Under the pieces are notes generated by a model that ran no database searches, had not been told where the DNA came from, and saw only the letters and a list, made by a program, of their open reading frames with translations. From positions 1-32,220 of the forward strand of contig CAUYXJ010000022.1 of the NCBI GenBank assembly GCA_963577065.1: 32,220 bases of DNA. Direction: 5' to 3'. This stretch comes from CAUYXJ01 sp963577065. GTDB lineage: Bacteria; Chloroflexota; Dehalococcoidia; Tepidiformales; Tepidiformaceae. Both the position numbers and the translations under genes were made by a program. Shown piece by piece: positions 18,367 to 25,872 of the stretch; within the stretch, counting starts at the first letter, position 1; the number at the start of each line of letters is the position of its first letter.

Positions 18367-18761
18367 CCCGGCAGCCAGGTGTGGCCCATGTCGAAGTAGT
18401 CGGACCAGCGCGCGATCTTGCCCTCGCGGATCACGAACACACCGCAGACGGGCACGTCCCAGCGCTTGCCTTCGACCTCGAAGCTGTCCGTCCGTTCGTT
18501 GATGACGACGTCGCCGTTGACGGCCTGGTGGTGCACGACCCAACCGAGGTTCTTGCTGCGGCGCTGCTCCGGCGGAGTATCGCCTCCGCCGAGCAGCGCG
18601 ACGATGTTCGCCCCGCCCTCGATCGGGTCGAGGGGCACGTTGTGGTAGACGGCGTCATCGGTGAAGTAGGCGGCCATCGCCGCGCCGTCCAGGTAGGGCG
18701 CGTCCCACTCCTTCACGAAGCGCATCACCAGGTCGTCGTTCGCACGCTCTCGCTCGTCCAT
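18360..18761 (-). CDS. Limonene-1,2-epoxide hydrolase / SnoaL-like protein
   Basis: A 133-residue NTF2-like protein. ATG 18761 is chosen because GAGGAGGAG sits upstream; a longer frame exists but starts in repeat DNA. The limonene-epoxide-hydrolase triad appears conserved: R90 and D92 in NERTDSFE and D121 in WSDYFDM, with AYFTDDAVYHNVPLDPIEG earlier. The R-to-D and D-to-D spacings (2 and 29) are close to those of the reference enzyme (R99, D101, D132). Epoxide hydrolysis is plausible and would pair with the P450 next to it; an uncharacterised SnoaL-like isomerase role is the alternative. The gene is bracketed by copies of a ~50-bp repeat on both sides, and its stop codon is inside one copy. 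Confidence 0.8.
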   Translation of the reverse strand: MDERERANDDLVMRFVKEWDAPYLDGAAMAAYFTDDAVYHNVPLDPIEGGANIVALLGGGDTPPEQRRSKNLGWVVHHQAVNGDVVINERTDSFEVEGKRWDVPVCGVFVIREGKIARWSDYFDMGHTWLPGT

Positions 18762-19122
18762 CGCGAAACTCCTCCTCGCTGCTAGAAAGCTCGCTGCGCT
18801 CGGACCCCACCCTAAGCCCCCCACCCGCGCTCGACTGCTGCGGCTACGCAGCCCTTGCGGGCTGGCTTCACCTGCGCGCTCGCTAGGGCATCTGCCGCCC
18901 GTAGCGATCTTCCCGCGCGCGCCCTCGTCCCTCTTTGAACGCTGAACCTTGAACTCTGAACTCCGTCCCTACCGCGCGTGCCCTCGTCCCCCTCTGAACC
19001 CTGAACTTTGAACTCCGTCGCACGAGCTGCGCAACTGAGGGGCGTGTAACCGCGAGACGCGGAGAAGTCCGGGCGGCAAGCGACCGCCACCGCCGGGCCT
19101 GCCGGAACGCTACACTCCCGCC
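18762..19122. repeat. Repeat-rich spacer with TGAAC units, copies 2 and 3
   Basis: Copy 2 (18912-18967) and copy 3 (18970-19019) of the ~50-bp unit lie in tandem, each with three or four heptads ending TGAAC. 18789-18890 holds palindromic words shared with the 11-kb island (GCTCGACTGCTGCG, AGCTCGCTGCGCTCG) and a small hairpin around AGCCCTTGCGGGCT. No gene is supported. Confidence 0.8.
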
Positions 19123-19521
19123 ATGCCGATCAACTTCGACCTGCCGGCGATGCTTCGCGATGATCATGAGGATGCCACCTACACGGCGCGGCAGCTCGAA
19201 CCGACGATCGCGCGCTTGCGCGCAGCGGTCGAGGTCGACCTCGCCGGGGCCGAAGCGACGCCCCAACGGCTGGCCGCAGCGTGGACGCGGATCGCGGAGC
19301 TGCGCCTCCCGCGGAAGGCCGTGCCCACCGCCATCCTGCGAGAGATCGAGGACCTCGTCGTCCTCTGGGGGAGCCACGGGATTGGCGGGATCGCCGCCCA
19401 CGCCTACACCCTGCCCTCGGACGAGCGTGAGCGCGAGGCAGTCCGCATCCGGGAGATGCTGGAGGTAGCCGAAGCCGCTGCGACCTCCGCCCCGCCGGGG
19501 CCGATCTTCCGCACGGAGTAG
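19123..19521 (+). CDS. Hypothetical helical protein
   Basis: A 132-residue protein, MPINFDLPAMLRDDHEDATY at the start. It is acidic and helical by eye, with a central tryptophan-containing segment (LAAAWTRIAELRLPRKAVPT) and a Gly/Ala segment (LWGSHGIGGIAAHAYTLPSD). It has no cysteine and no signal peptide. It is followed closely by a membrane protein gene on the same strand, so co-expression is likely. No family is recognised. Confidence 0.7.
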   Translation: MPINFDLPAMLRDDHEDATYTARQLEPTIARLRAAVEVDLAGAEATPQRLAAAWTRIAELRLPRKAVPTAILREIEDLVVLWGSHGIGGIAAHAYTLPSDEREREAVRIREMLEVAEAAATSAPPGPIFRTE

Positions 19522-19547
19522 CCACGAGCGCGCCGGAGGGGGCACTC

Positions 19548-20711
19548 CTGGACCCGACCGACCCATCGATCGCGGACACGGAAGCATGGTTCCGGGGGCG
19601 GGGCATCCCGCACTTCATCGAGGACTACAGCATTCGGCGCGACATCCTCACGCGCGCCCTGCCCTTCCTCACCCTCGTGCTCCTGCTCGAAGCGTTCCTC
19701 GCGCTCAATCCGGATTGGCGCTGGTGGGCGAACACGCTTGCGGTTCTCGGCGGGATTGGCGTCCTCGCGGGGGCCTGGGCCGGCGCGAACTTCCTGCGCG
19801 GGCATGATCTCTTCGGCCTCCCTAAACGGGTCGGCTTCACCGAGCTCGTCGTCTTCCTGCTCGTGCCCCCGGCGCTTTCGCTGATCTTCGCGGGAGACTG
19901 GGTGAGGGCAGCGCTCACCGGCGCCGCCAACGTCGGCGTTCTCGCCGTCGTGTACGTGACGATCAGCTATGCCCTCCTCCCGATGCTGCGCTGGGCCGGG
20001 TGGCGGCTCGCCCACGACCTCGGCGACGTCGTGCGGCTCTTCGCGCGAGCGCTTCCGCTGCTCCTCATCTTCGTCACGTTTCTCTTCGTCAACGCCGAAG
20101 TGTGGCGCGTCGCAGGCACGCTCGAGGCGGGCCTGCTGGCGGCGACCGTCGGTCTGTTCGCGCTCGTCGCAGCCGTGTTCGTGATCTTTCGCCTGCCCTC
20201 TGAGATCGGCGAACTGCAGCGCTTCGAGAGCCGCGAGCGCGTGGCGGCCCTGGTGCAGGGCACCCCGATCGAGGCCCATGCCGCCGACCTCGGAGCGATC
20301 CGGCTCGACGCGCGGCTGAGCTGGCGGCAGTGGACCAACGTCGGCTTGGTCGTGCTCTTCGCGCAGGCGCTGCAGGTGCTCTTCGTGAGCGTGCTCGTGG
20401 GCGGCTTCTTTGTCGCCTTCGGCGTGCTCGCCATCGACGTGACCGTGATCGCGGAGTGGACGGGCCGCGAGCCACGCCAATTGCTCGAACTCGACGGGCC
20501 GGGCGGGGGCATCGTCTTCACGGGCGAGCTCCTCCGCGTGGTGCTGTTCCTCGCGGCCTTCTCAGGTTTCTACTTCGCCGTCAGCGCTGTCACGAACCGC
20601 GAGTACCGTGACGAGTTCTTCGAGGATGTCGTCGGCGAGGTGCGTCAGGCGTTCGCGGTGCGCGCGGTCTACCTGGGTGTGCCGGTCGAGGGCGAGGAGG
20701 CCCAGGTGTGA
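19548..20711 (+). CDS. Multi-pass membrane protein of unknown function (CTG start likely)
   Basis: About 387 residues if initiated at CTG 19548, which follows GGAGGGGG by 5 nt. There is no ATG, GTG or TTG between the in-frame stop at 19428 and GTG 19677, yet the intervening codons read like real protein (AWFRGRGIPHFIEDYSIRRD, then ILTRALPF). Starting at the GTG would cut into the first membrane segment. About seven hydrophobic segments follow, including WWANTLAVLGGIGVLAGAWA, LVVFLLVPPALSLIFAGDW, LLIFVTFLFV and VLFVSVLVGGFFVAFGVLAI. A hydrophilic loop (~200-240) lies mid-protein. The family is not recognised. The HAD gene overlaps its end by 4 bp (GTGA). Confidence 0.72.
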   Translation: MDPTDPSIADTEAWFRGRGIPHFIEDYSIRRDILTRALPFLTLVLLLEAFLALNPDWRWWANTLAVLGGIGVLAGAWAGANFLRGHDLFGLPKRVGFTELVVFLLVPPALSLIFAGDWVRAALTGAANVGVLAVVYVTISYALLPMLRWAGWRLAHDLGDVVRLFARALPLLLIFVTFLFVNAEVWRVAGTLEAGLLAATVGLFALVAAVFVIFRLPSEIGELQRFESRERVAALVQGTPIEAHAADLGAIRLDARLSWRQWTNVGLVVLFAQALQVLFVSVLVGGFFVAFGVLAIDVTVIAEWTGREPRQLLELDGPGGGIVFTGELLRVVLFLAAFSGFYFAVSAVTNREYRDEFFEDVVGEVRQAFAVRAVYLGVPVEGEEAQV

Positions 20712-21313
20712 CCCCCCCAGCCGTGCTCTTCGACCTCGGCGACGTGATCCTGCGCCAGGACGCGGAGGCGTTCGAGGCCTACGGCCGTGAGCTCGGCTTG
20801 CCCCCCGGCCGCTTCCGCGAGGCGGTGCTCGATCCGGGTGACCTGCCCGCAGTGTTAGACGAGGAGACCTGGCTCAGCGCCGTCCGGCGCGTGCTCGAGC
20901 CGGAGCTGGGCGCCGGGGTCGAGGGCGCGCTGCGCCGCTGGCTGGAGCTTCCCGTCTTGCTGAACGAAGAGGTCGTGGAACTGGCGCAGTCGCTCGCGCG
21001 GGCGAGCGTCACCGTCGCCGTTCTCAGCAACATGGCGAGCCGTCGTGGCTACTCCCTCGCGGAGCGGTTCGGCATCGATGTCCCCTGGGATGATGTCGTG
21101 CTCTCGGGCGAGGTTGGCGTCGAGAAGCCCAACCCCGCGATCTTCGCACTCGCGGCGGAGCGCATCGATCGGCCGCTGGCCGCGTGCTTTCTCATCGACG
21201 ACAACGCGACGAACGTGGCCGCCGCCCGCGCCAGTGGGATGACCGCGTTCCGCTTTGGGGGCGAGGTCCCACCGCTCCGCCGCGCCTTGCGGCGAGCGGG
21301 GGTGCCGGCCTAG
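20708..21313 (+). CDS. HAD-superfamily hydrolase (HAD-IA type)
   Basis: A 201-residue protein with a GTG start inside the preceding stop. HAD motif I is FDLGDVI (nucleophile D9; the second motif Asp is replaced by Gly, as in several HAD-IA members). Motif II is VLSNMASR, motif III is the Lys in VEKPNPAIF, and motif IV is LIDDNATNV. A helical cap lies between motifs I and II. It probably dephosphorylates a small metabolite; the substrate is unknown. The last 39 codons are duplicated 550 bp downstream as part of a 175-bp direct repeat, without the rest of the gene. Confidence 0.85.
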   Translation: MTPPAVLFDLGDVILRQDAEAFEAYGRELGLPPGRFREAVLDPGDLPAVLDEETWLSAVRRVLEPELGAGVEGALRRWLELPVLLNEEVVELAQSLARASVTVAVLSNMASRRGYSLAERFGIDVPWDDVVLSGEVGVEKPNPAIFALAAERIDRPLAACFLIDDNATNVAAARASGMTAFRFGGEVPPLRRALRRAGVPA

Positions 21314-21371
21314 CGCCGGGAACGAACTACGCCCCGCTGATCTCGCCGAGTTCCGCCCAAGGCCGCGCGCG
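21197..21371. repeat. 175-bp direct repeat, copy 1
   Basis: It covers the 3' end of the HAD gene, the intergenic join and the last codons of the convergent SnoaL-like gene. Copy 2 is at 21747-21921, offset exactly 550 bp, with three mismatches (21292, 21295, 21297). Confidence 0.95.
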
Positions 21372-21746
21372 CGATGGCGTGAAGAACGAGAGCCGAGAAC
21401 GCGTGGCGCCTGTCACCGGTCCACTACCCGGGCTGTGAACCTGCCTAACCGAGCCTCTCGCGGCTCTGTGCCAGATAGCTTTGAAGGGCTTCTTGCCACT
21501 GGTCGACGACGTGAGCCAGAGGCTGGGCACTACTACCGCCAGGGGAACCACCAAGCCGGCGGGAACAAGGGCTATCGAAGAAACCGCCAAAAGAGGACGC
21601 GCTTGCGGCTTACGACGCAGGAGCGCGAATCCGGTGACAACTCATATAGCGCCCGCCCCGAAGAAAACGAGGTCGACCATCCACCATCCACCTCCACTTT
21701 CAAATAGCCCCGAAGGAGTCCTGCCTTGGAAGAGGGGGATGAGGTT
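21372..21746. other. Lower-GC insert between the direct repeats
   Basis: About 375 bp with visibly lower GC than its surroundings. It contains the decayed small membrane gene described separately and nothing else recognisable: no transposase, no terminal inverted repeats and no tRNA. Confidence 0.6.
21445..21680 (-). pseudogene. Decayed small two-TM membrane protein (tentative)
   Basis: After a GGAGGTGG site, ATG 21680 begins MVDLVFFGAGAI, then a TGA at 21642-21644. The same frame continues VVTGFALLRRKPQARPLLAV and SSIALVPAGLVVPLAVVV, giving two hydrophobic spans with a basic turn. The frame then appears to shift to QPLAHVVDQWQEALQSYLAQ, SRERLG and TAG at 21445-21447. The total of 236 nt is not divisible by three, in agreement with a frameshift. 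The protein-like character in two adjoining frames is the only evidence; it could be chance. If real, it is a ~78-residue foreign gene with two lesions. Confidence 0.35.
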
Positions 21747-21921
21747 GACGACAACGCGACGAACGTGGCCGCCGCCCGCGCCAGTGGGATGACCGCGTTC
21801 CGCTTTGGGGGCGAGGTCCCACCGCTCCGCCGCGCCTTGCGCCGGGTGGGGGTGCCGGCCTAGCGCCGGGAACGAACTACGCCCCGCTGATCTCGCCGAG
21901 TTCCGCCCAAGGCCGCGCGCG
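21747..21921. repeat. 175-bp direct repeat, copy 2
   Basis: The partner of 21197-21371. Here the HAD part is only a 3' fragment, while the SnoaL-like 3' end is connected to the rest of its gene. Confidence 0.95.
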
Positions 21922-22366
21922 GCGGGCGTTCCAGTGCGCCACCCAACTATCGGCCACACCCTGGGGGCCGTGGTGGTAGTCGACTTCGAGGGTCACTTCG
22001 CCCTCGTCGTTGAACTCGAGCCGGGAGACGCCTTCGAAGGTGATCCCCTTGCCGTAGCTGTCGTTCGCTTCCTTGGCGATCTGGACGTAGGCCATCCAGA
22101 GCACACAGACGCCCCGGGCCCTTCCGCGACGGAGAGCTCCTCGACGGGTACGCGGAGCGTGATGCCGACCTTACCGCTGGCCCAGAACTAGCCCGGAACT
22201 TACGGATCTCCTCTTTGCCCCGGAGCGGCTCGGCGTGGCTGGCGATGTCACGCATGACCGCGTCGTCAGAGAACCACTGGTCGGGCCCCCAAGGGTCATC
22301 GCTGCCCCATCCGCCTGCCTCGAGGAGCTTGCGAGCGGTCTCGAGATCGTTTGGTTCGACCGGCAC
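21877..22366 (-). pseudogene. SnoaL/NTF2-like protein with two frame lesions
   Basis: The N-terminus from ATG 22366 reads MPVEPNDLETARKLLEAGGW, then DQWFSDDAVMRDIASHAEPL and RGKEEIRKF, a typical SnoaL opening. An 11-bp imperfect tandem duplication (22177-22187 / 22188-22198) then shifts the frame; the gene continues WASGKVGITLRVPVEELSVA. A second 1- or 2-base lesion within the GGGCCCGGGGC stretch near 22118 precedes VCVLWMAYVQIAKEANDSYG, then YHHGPQGVADSWVAHWNARR and ARPWAELGEISGA. Repairing both gives one coherent ~150-residue protein. It starts 9 nt after the mannose-6-phosphate isomerase stop. Its 3' end is part of the 175-bp direct repeat. Confidence 0.72.
22177..22198. repeat. 11-bp imperfect tandem duplication
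   Basis: CTGGCCCAGAA is followed directly by CTAGCCCGGAA (two mismatches). It causes the first frame break in the SnoaL-like gene; removing one unit restores the frame. Confidence 0.85.
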
Positions 22367-22375
22367 GGGTGCGCG

Positions 22376-23311
22376 TTACCCCTCGCGGGGGCCGCCAGGC
22401 GAGGCGATCAACGCCTCGCCAGCAGGCTCGAGTTCGAGCGCGTCGCCGTCGCAGGCAGCGGGAACCACCACCGTGTCGTAGGGCCGAAGCGCGAGCGTGC
22501 CCTCGTCCCAGGTCACCGCGCCGCGCCCACGAACGAGCGTGATGATCTTGAAGGAGCCGCTACCGCCGACGGCCCTCGACGCTCCCGCGGCCTGCCGTTC
22601 CAGCGTGAAGTGCTCGCACCTCACCAGCGGCTCGTCGCCGATCGCTGGCCGATCGGGCACGAGGTCCCGCGGGGGCATGGCGACGTCGCTCGCCCGGCGG
22701 AACTTCTCGATGTCCAAGGGGCCGCGGTCGCGACCCCAGTCGTAACCCCGATAGGTAATGTCGGATTGCTGCTGGACCTCGTAGACGAGCGCGCCCGGCC
22801 CGAGGGCGTGGGGCGCGCGCGCCGGCAGGAGGAGCGTCCCGCCGGGTTCGAGCGGGTAGTGGCCGAGGCAGGAGGGCAGCTGGTCTGTGCCGATAGCGCG
22901 TTCGAATTCCTGGGGGCTCACCCGCGTTCCGACGAGCGCCTCGGCATCCGCTTCCGCCTCGAGCACGTGCCAGGCCTCGGTCTTGCCGCGCATACCGGAC
23001 CCCTCGATCTCGAGCGCAAGTTCGTCGTCGGGGTGGACCTGCACGGAGAGCCAGCCGGCGGTGTCGAGAAGCTTGATCAGGAGGGGGAAGCCGTCGCCGG
23101 CCGACGCGCCCTCGCCCAGGAGGGCTTCGGGGTGTTCGGCGGCGAGCTCCCCGAGGGGACGGCCTCCGTGCGGCCCGCTCGCGACGAGGTTCGCTTCGCC
23201 CGCGAGCCAAGCCTCGCCGACGCCGGCGCGGCCTTGCAGCCGCGAACCGCCCCAGATGCGCTCGTGGTACCGAGGCGTGAGGGGGAGGGGCGCGGTGGGC
23301 GGGTCAGCCAT
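22376..23311 (-). CDS. manA: Mannose-6-phosphate isomerase, class I
   Basis: A 311-residue cupin-type enzyme interconverting mannose-6-phosphate and fructose-6-phosphate, feeding GDP-mannose and glycan synthesis. Zinc-ligand motifs are visible: SVQVHPDDE (Q91, H93), KTEAWHVLEAE (E112) and APHALGPGALVYEVQQQSD (H168), followed by the family DITYRGYDWGR. It has the short bacterial length, and a second cupin half extends to the C-terminus. The ATG at 23311 overlaps the preceding membrane gene by 8 bp, giving an operon of DUF3352-like, membrane protein, manA and SnoaL-like. Symbol assigned by family; other hexose-phosphate substrates are possible. Confidence 0.88.
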   Translation of the reverse strand: MADPPTAPLPLTPRYHERIWGGSRLQGRAGVGEAWLAGEANLVASGPHGGRPLGELAAEHPEALLGEGASAGDGFPLLIKLLDTAGWLSVQVHPDDELALEIEGSGMRGKTEAWHVLEAEADAEALVGTRVSPQEFERAIGTDQLPSCLGHYPLEPGGTLLLPARAPHALGPGALVYEVQQQSDITYRGYDWGRDRGPLDIEKFRRASDVAMPPRDLVPDRPAIGDEPLVRCEHFTLERQAAGASRAVGGSGSFKIITLVRGRGAVTWDEGTLALRPYDTVVVPAACDGDALELEPAGEALIASPGGPREG

Positions 23312-23810
23312 TTCGCGGGAGTGAGTGCGGTGGCAGGGGCGCGGCCCGAACGCTCCACGCGCTCAGGTGCGCGGCCGCTAGGGAGCGCGATTCGCAGGCC
23401 GCGAAGGCGGCGGCCGCGAGCGCGAAAAGCGCCAAGCCGGGAAGCGGGGCACCGCCCCCGCGCAGCAGCGCGGCGCCGAGAGCGGCGAGCGCGAGCGCGA
23501 CCAGCAGCCAGCCCGAGAGCCGGTACGCGGGATGCCATCGCAGCGCCGGGGCCAGCAGCGTTTGCCAGGCCGCGAGCGCGGCGGCCACCAGCAGGCCGAT
23601 TCGCGCTCCCCAGAGCACCAGTGACTCGAATGTCGAACTCGCCATGACCTGCAGATCGCCGGAGAGCGCGATCAGCTCGAAGCCGGTGAAGTCCAGCCCG
23701 GCGAGCGGCCCCGACCCGCGCCACCAGGGCAGGAACAGCGCGCCGAGCGCCAGCGGTCCCACCGCCAGGCGTGCGCCGCGCTCGACTCCCGCGGCGACCC
23801 TCGGCCGCAT
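23304..23810 (-). CDS. Small membrane protein of unknown function
   Basis: A 168-residue protein with about four hydrophobic segments (LAVGPLALGALFLPWW, LVLWGARIGLLVAAALAAWQ, YRLSGWLLVALALAALGAAL, GLALFALAAAAFAACES). ATG 23810 shares one base with the stop of the DUF3352-like gene (TGATG), and its own stop overlaps manA. After the first segment comes an outward-type loop (RGSGPLAGLDFTGFELIALS). The family is not recognised. The tight overlaps indicate one transcript with both neighbours. Confidence 0.8.
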   Translation of the reverse strand: MRPRVAAGVERGARLAVGPLALGALFLPWWRGSGPLAGLDFTGFELIALSGDLQVMASSTFESLVLWGARIGLLVAAALAAWQTLLAPALRWHPAYRLSGWLLVALALAALGAALLRGGGAPLPGLALFALAAAAFAACESRSLAAAHLSAWSVRAAPLPPHSLPRNG

Positions 23811-25378
23811 CAATCGGTGGTTCCGATCGTGAGCACGCCACCAGCGCGGGTGACCCCGGCTTCGCTGACGAAGTTCACGATCAGCGCTTCCAGGGCGCGC
23901 TCCGCCTCGTCGAGATCGACGGGGATCGTCCCATCGGTGAGCCGCAAAAGGCGGGAGACATCGAAGAAGCCGTACGTTCCCAGGCCAACGCCCAGTGCGT
24001 CGACGGCGGTCACGTAACGGTCGAAGCCCGCGAGCGTTGGCCGATCGCCCAGCAAGACGGCTTCCAGGCCCGCGCGCGAGCCGAACGCGACATAATCGCC
24101 CGCGAGTGCGAGGCCGAATTCACCTGCTTGGACATCGCCGAAGTAGACGGTCGCGCCGCCGATCTGGCGTTCGGTGACGTTGTCCGCCGTCTTCACGATC
24201 GTGTCGAGCACGTCCTGCGCGAGCTGCTCGTTGGAGACCTCGGCGAGGAAGACGAACTCGACGTTGTCCTCGTCGCTGCTGGGGAACCAGACCGCGAGCG
24301 CGGACTCGCCGTCGAAGATCGCGATCAGCTCTTCGATGCTTTCCAGCCCCAGCTCTTGCCCTGCAGCCGCGAGCGCCTCGTCGAGGTTCTCGAAATGGCG
24401 GCTGTCCTTGATCAGCTCATCGAGCTCGTCACGCGCTTCGGCGATCGATGCCGTCCAGACGCCGGCAAGGTCGAAGGTGGAAACGAAGATCGCGGCTTCA
24501 GCGGGCACCATCGCGGCGAAGCGCGAGGTTCGCGGTTGGAGCGCTGGGGCGGCGGGCCCGGCGTCACCGACGCTGGCGGCCTGCAGCTCGAAGGCGTTCC
24601 CGGTCGCGCCGATAACGATCGCCATAGGCTTCAACGCCAGCTCGTCGGCGCCGCTCTGGGCGAGCGCCTTCCCGAGCATTCCCGCAAGCGAGTCCTCGAA
24701 GAGGGTCCCTGCGTCCACGTAGACGAAGGAGAGGAAGTTCGCGGTCAGTTGGTCACGCAGCTGCTGGAACTCGGCGACGCGGGCAAGGGAGAGGTCGGGG
24801 TTCTGGCTGACCTTGATGACGGCAAGCAGGCTGTCTTCGTCCGCGGCGAGGATCAGGTGCTCCTCGATCCGGGCGATGAAAATGTCCCTGTCGCGGTCGG
24901 CCTTGAAGTCGACGCCGCGGTAGCTGTCGTCGACGAAGTCGCCGCCGCTCTCGCGAAGAAGGACGCGCTCCGCCCGCTCGGAGTCACGCGTCTGGAGGAT
25001 GACGGCCCCCTGGAACAGTCCCCGGGCGGGGTCGAGATCGGCGAGGAAGAAGGCGGCGTTTCCGCCCAGGAAGGGCGCGATGTCGTCCTCCCAGTCGAAG
25101 TTGCCTTGCTGTTCGACCGAGTCTCGGAGCTGACCCTCGGGGTCTTCCTCGCCCAGCCGCTCGATCAATGCGAAGGCGTCGATCCACTGGGTCGAGGCGA
25201 GATCGGTGTTGAGGGCGATGTAGACACCCGCGTCCGCGGGCACGAGCTCTGCGGTGGTGAGGTCGATCTCGTCGGCGCTGCTCGACGTCAGGAAGAGGCC
25301 GCCAACGACAACGGCGGCGACAACAGCCAGACCTACGGTGATGAGCGCGCCGTACTGGCGCCTCGGCATGATCGACAT
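23810..25378 (-). CDS. DUF3352-like extracytoplasmic protein
   Basis: A 522-residue protein from ATG 25378, placed 5 nt after GAGGTG; a GTG six bases earlier is possible. An N-terminal anchor or signal (YGALITVGLAVVAAVVVGGL) leads to a long acidic exported part. The segment AELVPADAGVYIALNTDLAS and repeats of the type AMVPAEAAIFVSTFDLAGVW, where a new domain starts near residue 295, fit the DUF3352 family of two related domains. No catalytic motif is visible. Such proteins are found at the cell surface of Chloroflexota, Actinobacteriota and cyanobacteria with unknown function. It heads the minus-strand operon containing manA. Confidence 0.75.
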   Translation of the reverse strand: MSIMPRRQYGALITVGLAVVAAVVVGGLFLTSSSADEIDLTTAELVPADAGVYIALNTDLASTQWIDAFALIERLGEEDPEGQLRDSVEQQGNFDWEDDIAPFLGGNAAFFLADLDPARGLFQGAVILQTRDSERAERVLLRESGGDFVDDSYRGVDFKADRDRDIFIARIEEHLILAADEDSLLAVIKVSQNPDLSLARVAEFQQLRDQLTANFLSFVYVDAGTLFEDSLAGMLGKALAQSGADELALKPMAIVIGATGNAFELQAASVGDAGPAAPALQPRTSRFAAMVPAEAAIFVSTFDLAGVWTASIAEARDELDELIKDSRHFENLDEALAAAGQELGLESIEELIAIFDGESALAVWFPSSDEDNVEFVFLAEVSNEQLAQDVLDTIVKTADNVTERQIGGATVYFGDVQAGEFGLALAGDYVAFGSRAGLEAVLLGDRPTLAGFDRYVTAVDALGVGLGTYGFFDVSRLLRLTDGTIPVDLDEAERALEALIVNFVSEAGVTRAGGVLTIGTTD

Positions 25379-25527
25379 CCACACACCTCGAGGTGGGAGC
25401 GTTCACCGCTCCCCTTCCACTATGGCAAGCGCGTTTCGTGGGGGGAAGCGGGGCCTCCCCGCGCGCGGTGGAGATTGCGGGAAGATTCGCGGGCGGCATA
25501 GTGCGGCCTCGCCCGCTAGATCCGGCT

Positions 25528-25848
25528 TAGGAGGCGCAAGTCCTCGATCTCTCAGGAAGGGTCGCGTTCGTGACGGGGGCGAGGAGCGGTATCGGTGAGG
25601 GCAGCGCCCAAGCGCTGGCGGGCGCGGGAGCCGGCGTCGCCTGCACCGACCTCGACGGCCGCGGCCTCACCTTCCGCGCCATCCCGGACCGCCTGATCGC
25701 GCTCCGCGAGCGCGTGCGCGCCGAGGAGGGGGTCCCGGCTGGGGGAGGAGCGCCGCCGGGAGCACGGGTTGTTTTAGCGAAGCCGCCGTCTCGGTCCGAA
25801 CGAGACCGCGGCCAATCCGCGGCGAAGGCCTTTGCGCTCGTCGAGTGA
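25528..25848 (+). pseudogene. Short-chain dehydrogenase/reductase remnant
   Basis: In frame from 25540 the codons read VLDLSGRVAFVTGARSGIGE followed by GSAQALAGAGAGVACTDLDG, the N-terminal Rossmann unit of an SDR with its TGxxxGIG cofactor motif and the acidic residue at the end of strand 2. After RGL the SDR similarity stops and the frame runs to 25848 with unrelated sequence. No start codon is present at the expected place (GTC at 25540). It is the 5' remnant (~40 codons) of a lost SDR gene, next to a toxin-antitoxin pair. Confidence 0.7.
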
Positions 25849-25872
25849 AGAGTCGGCGGCGAGCGGCAAGGG

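Noticed and set aside
21372..21746. Insertion sequence or group II intron in the lower-GC insert
   Set aside because: There are no terminal inverted repeats, transposase, reverse transcriptase or catalytic RNA domain recognisable by eye.
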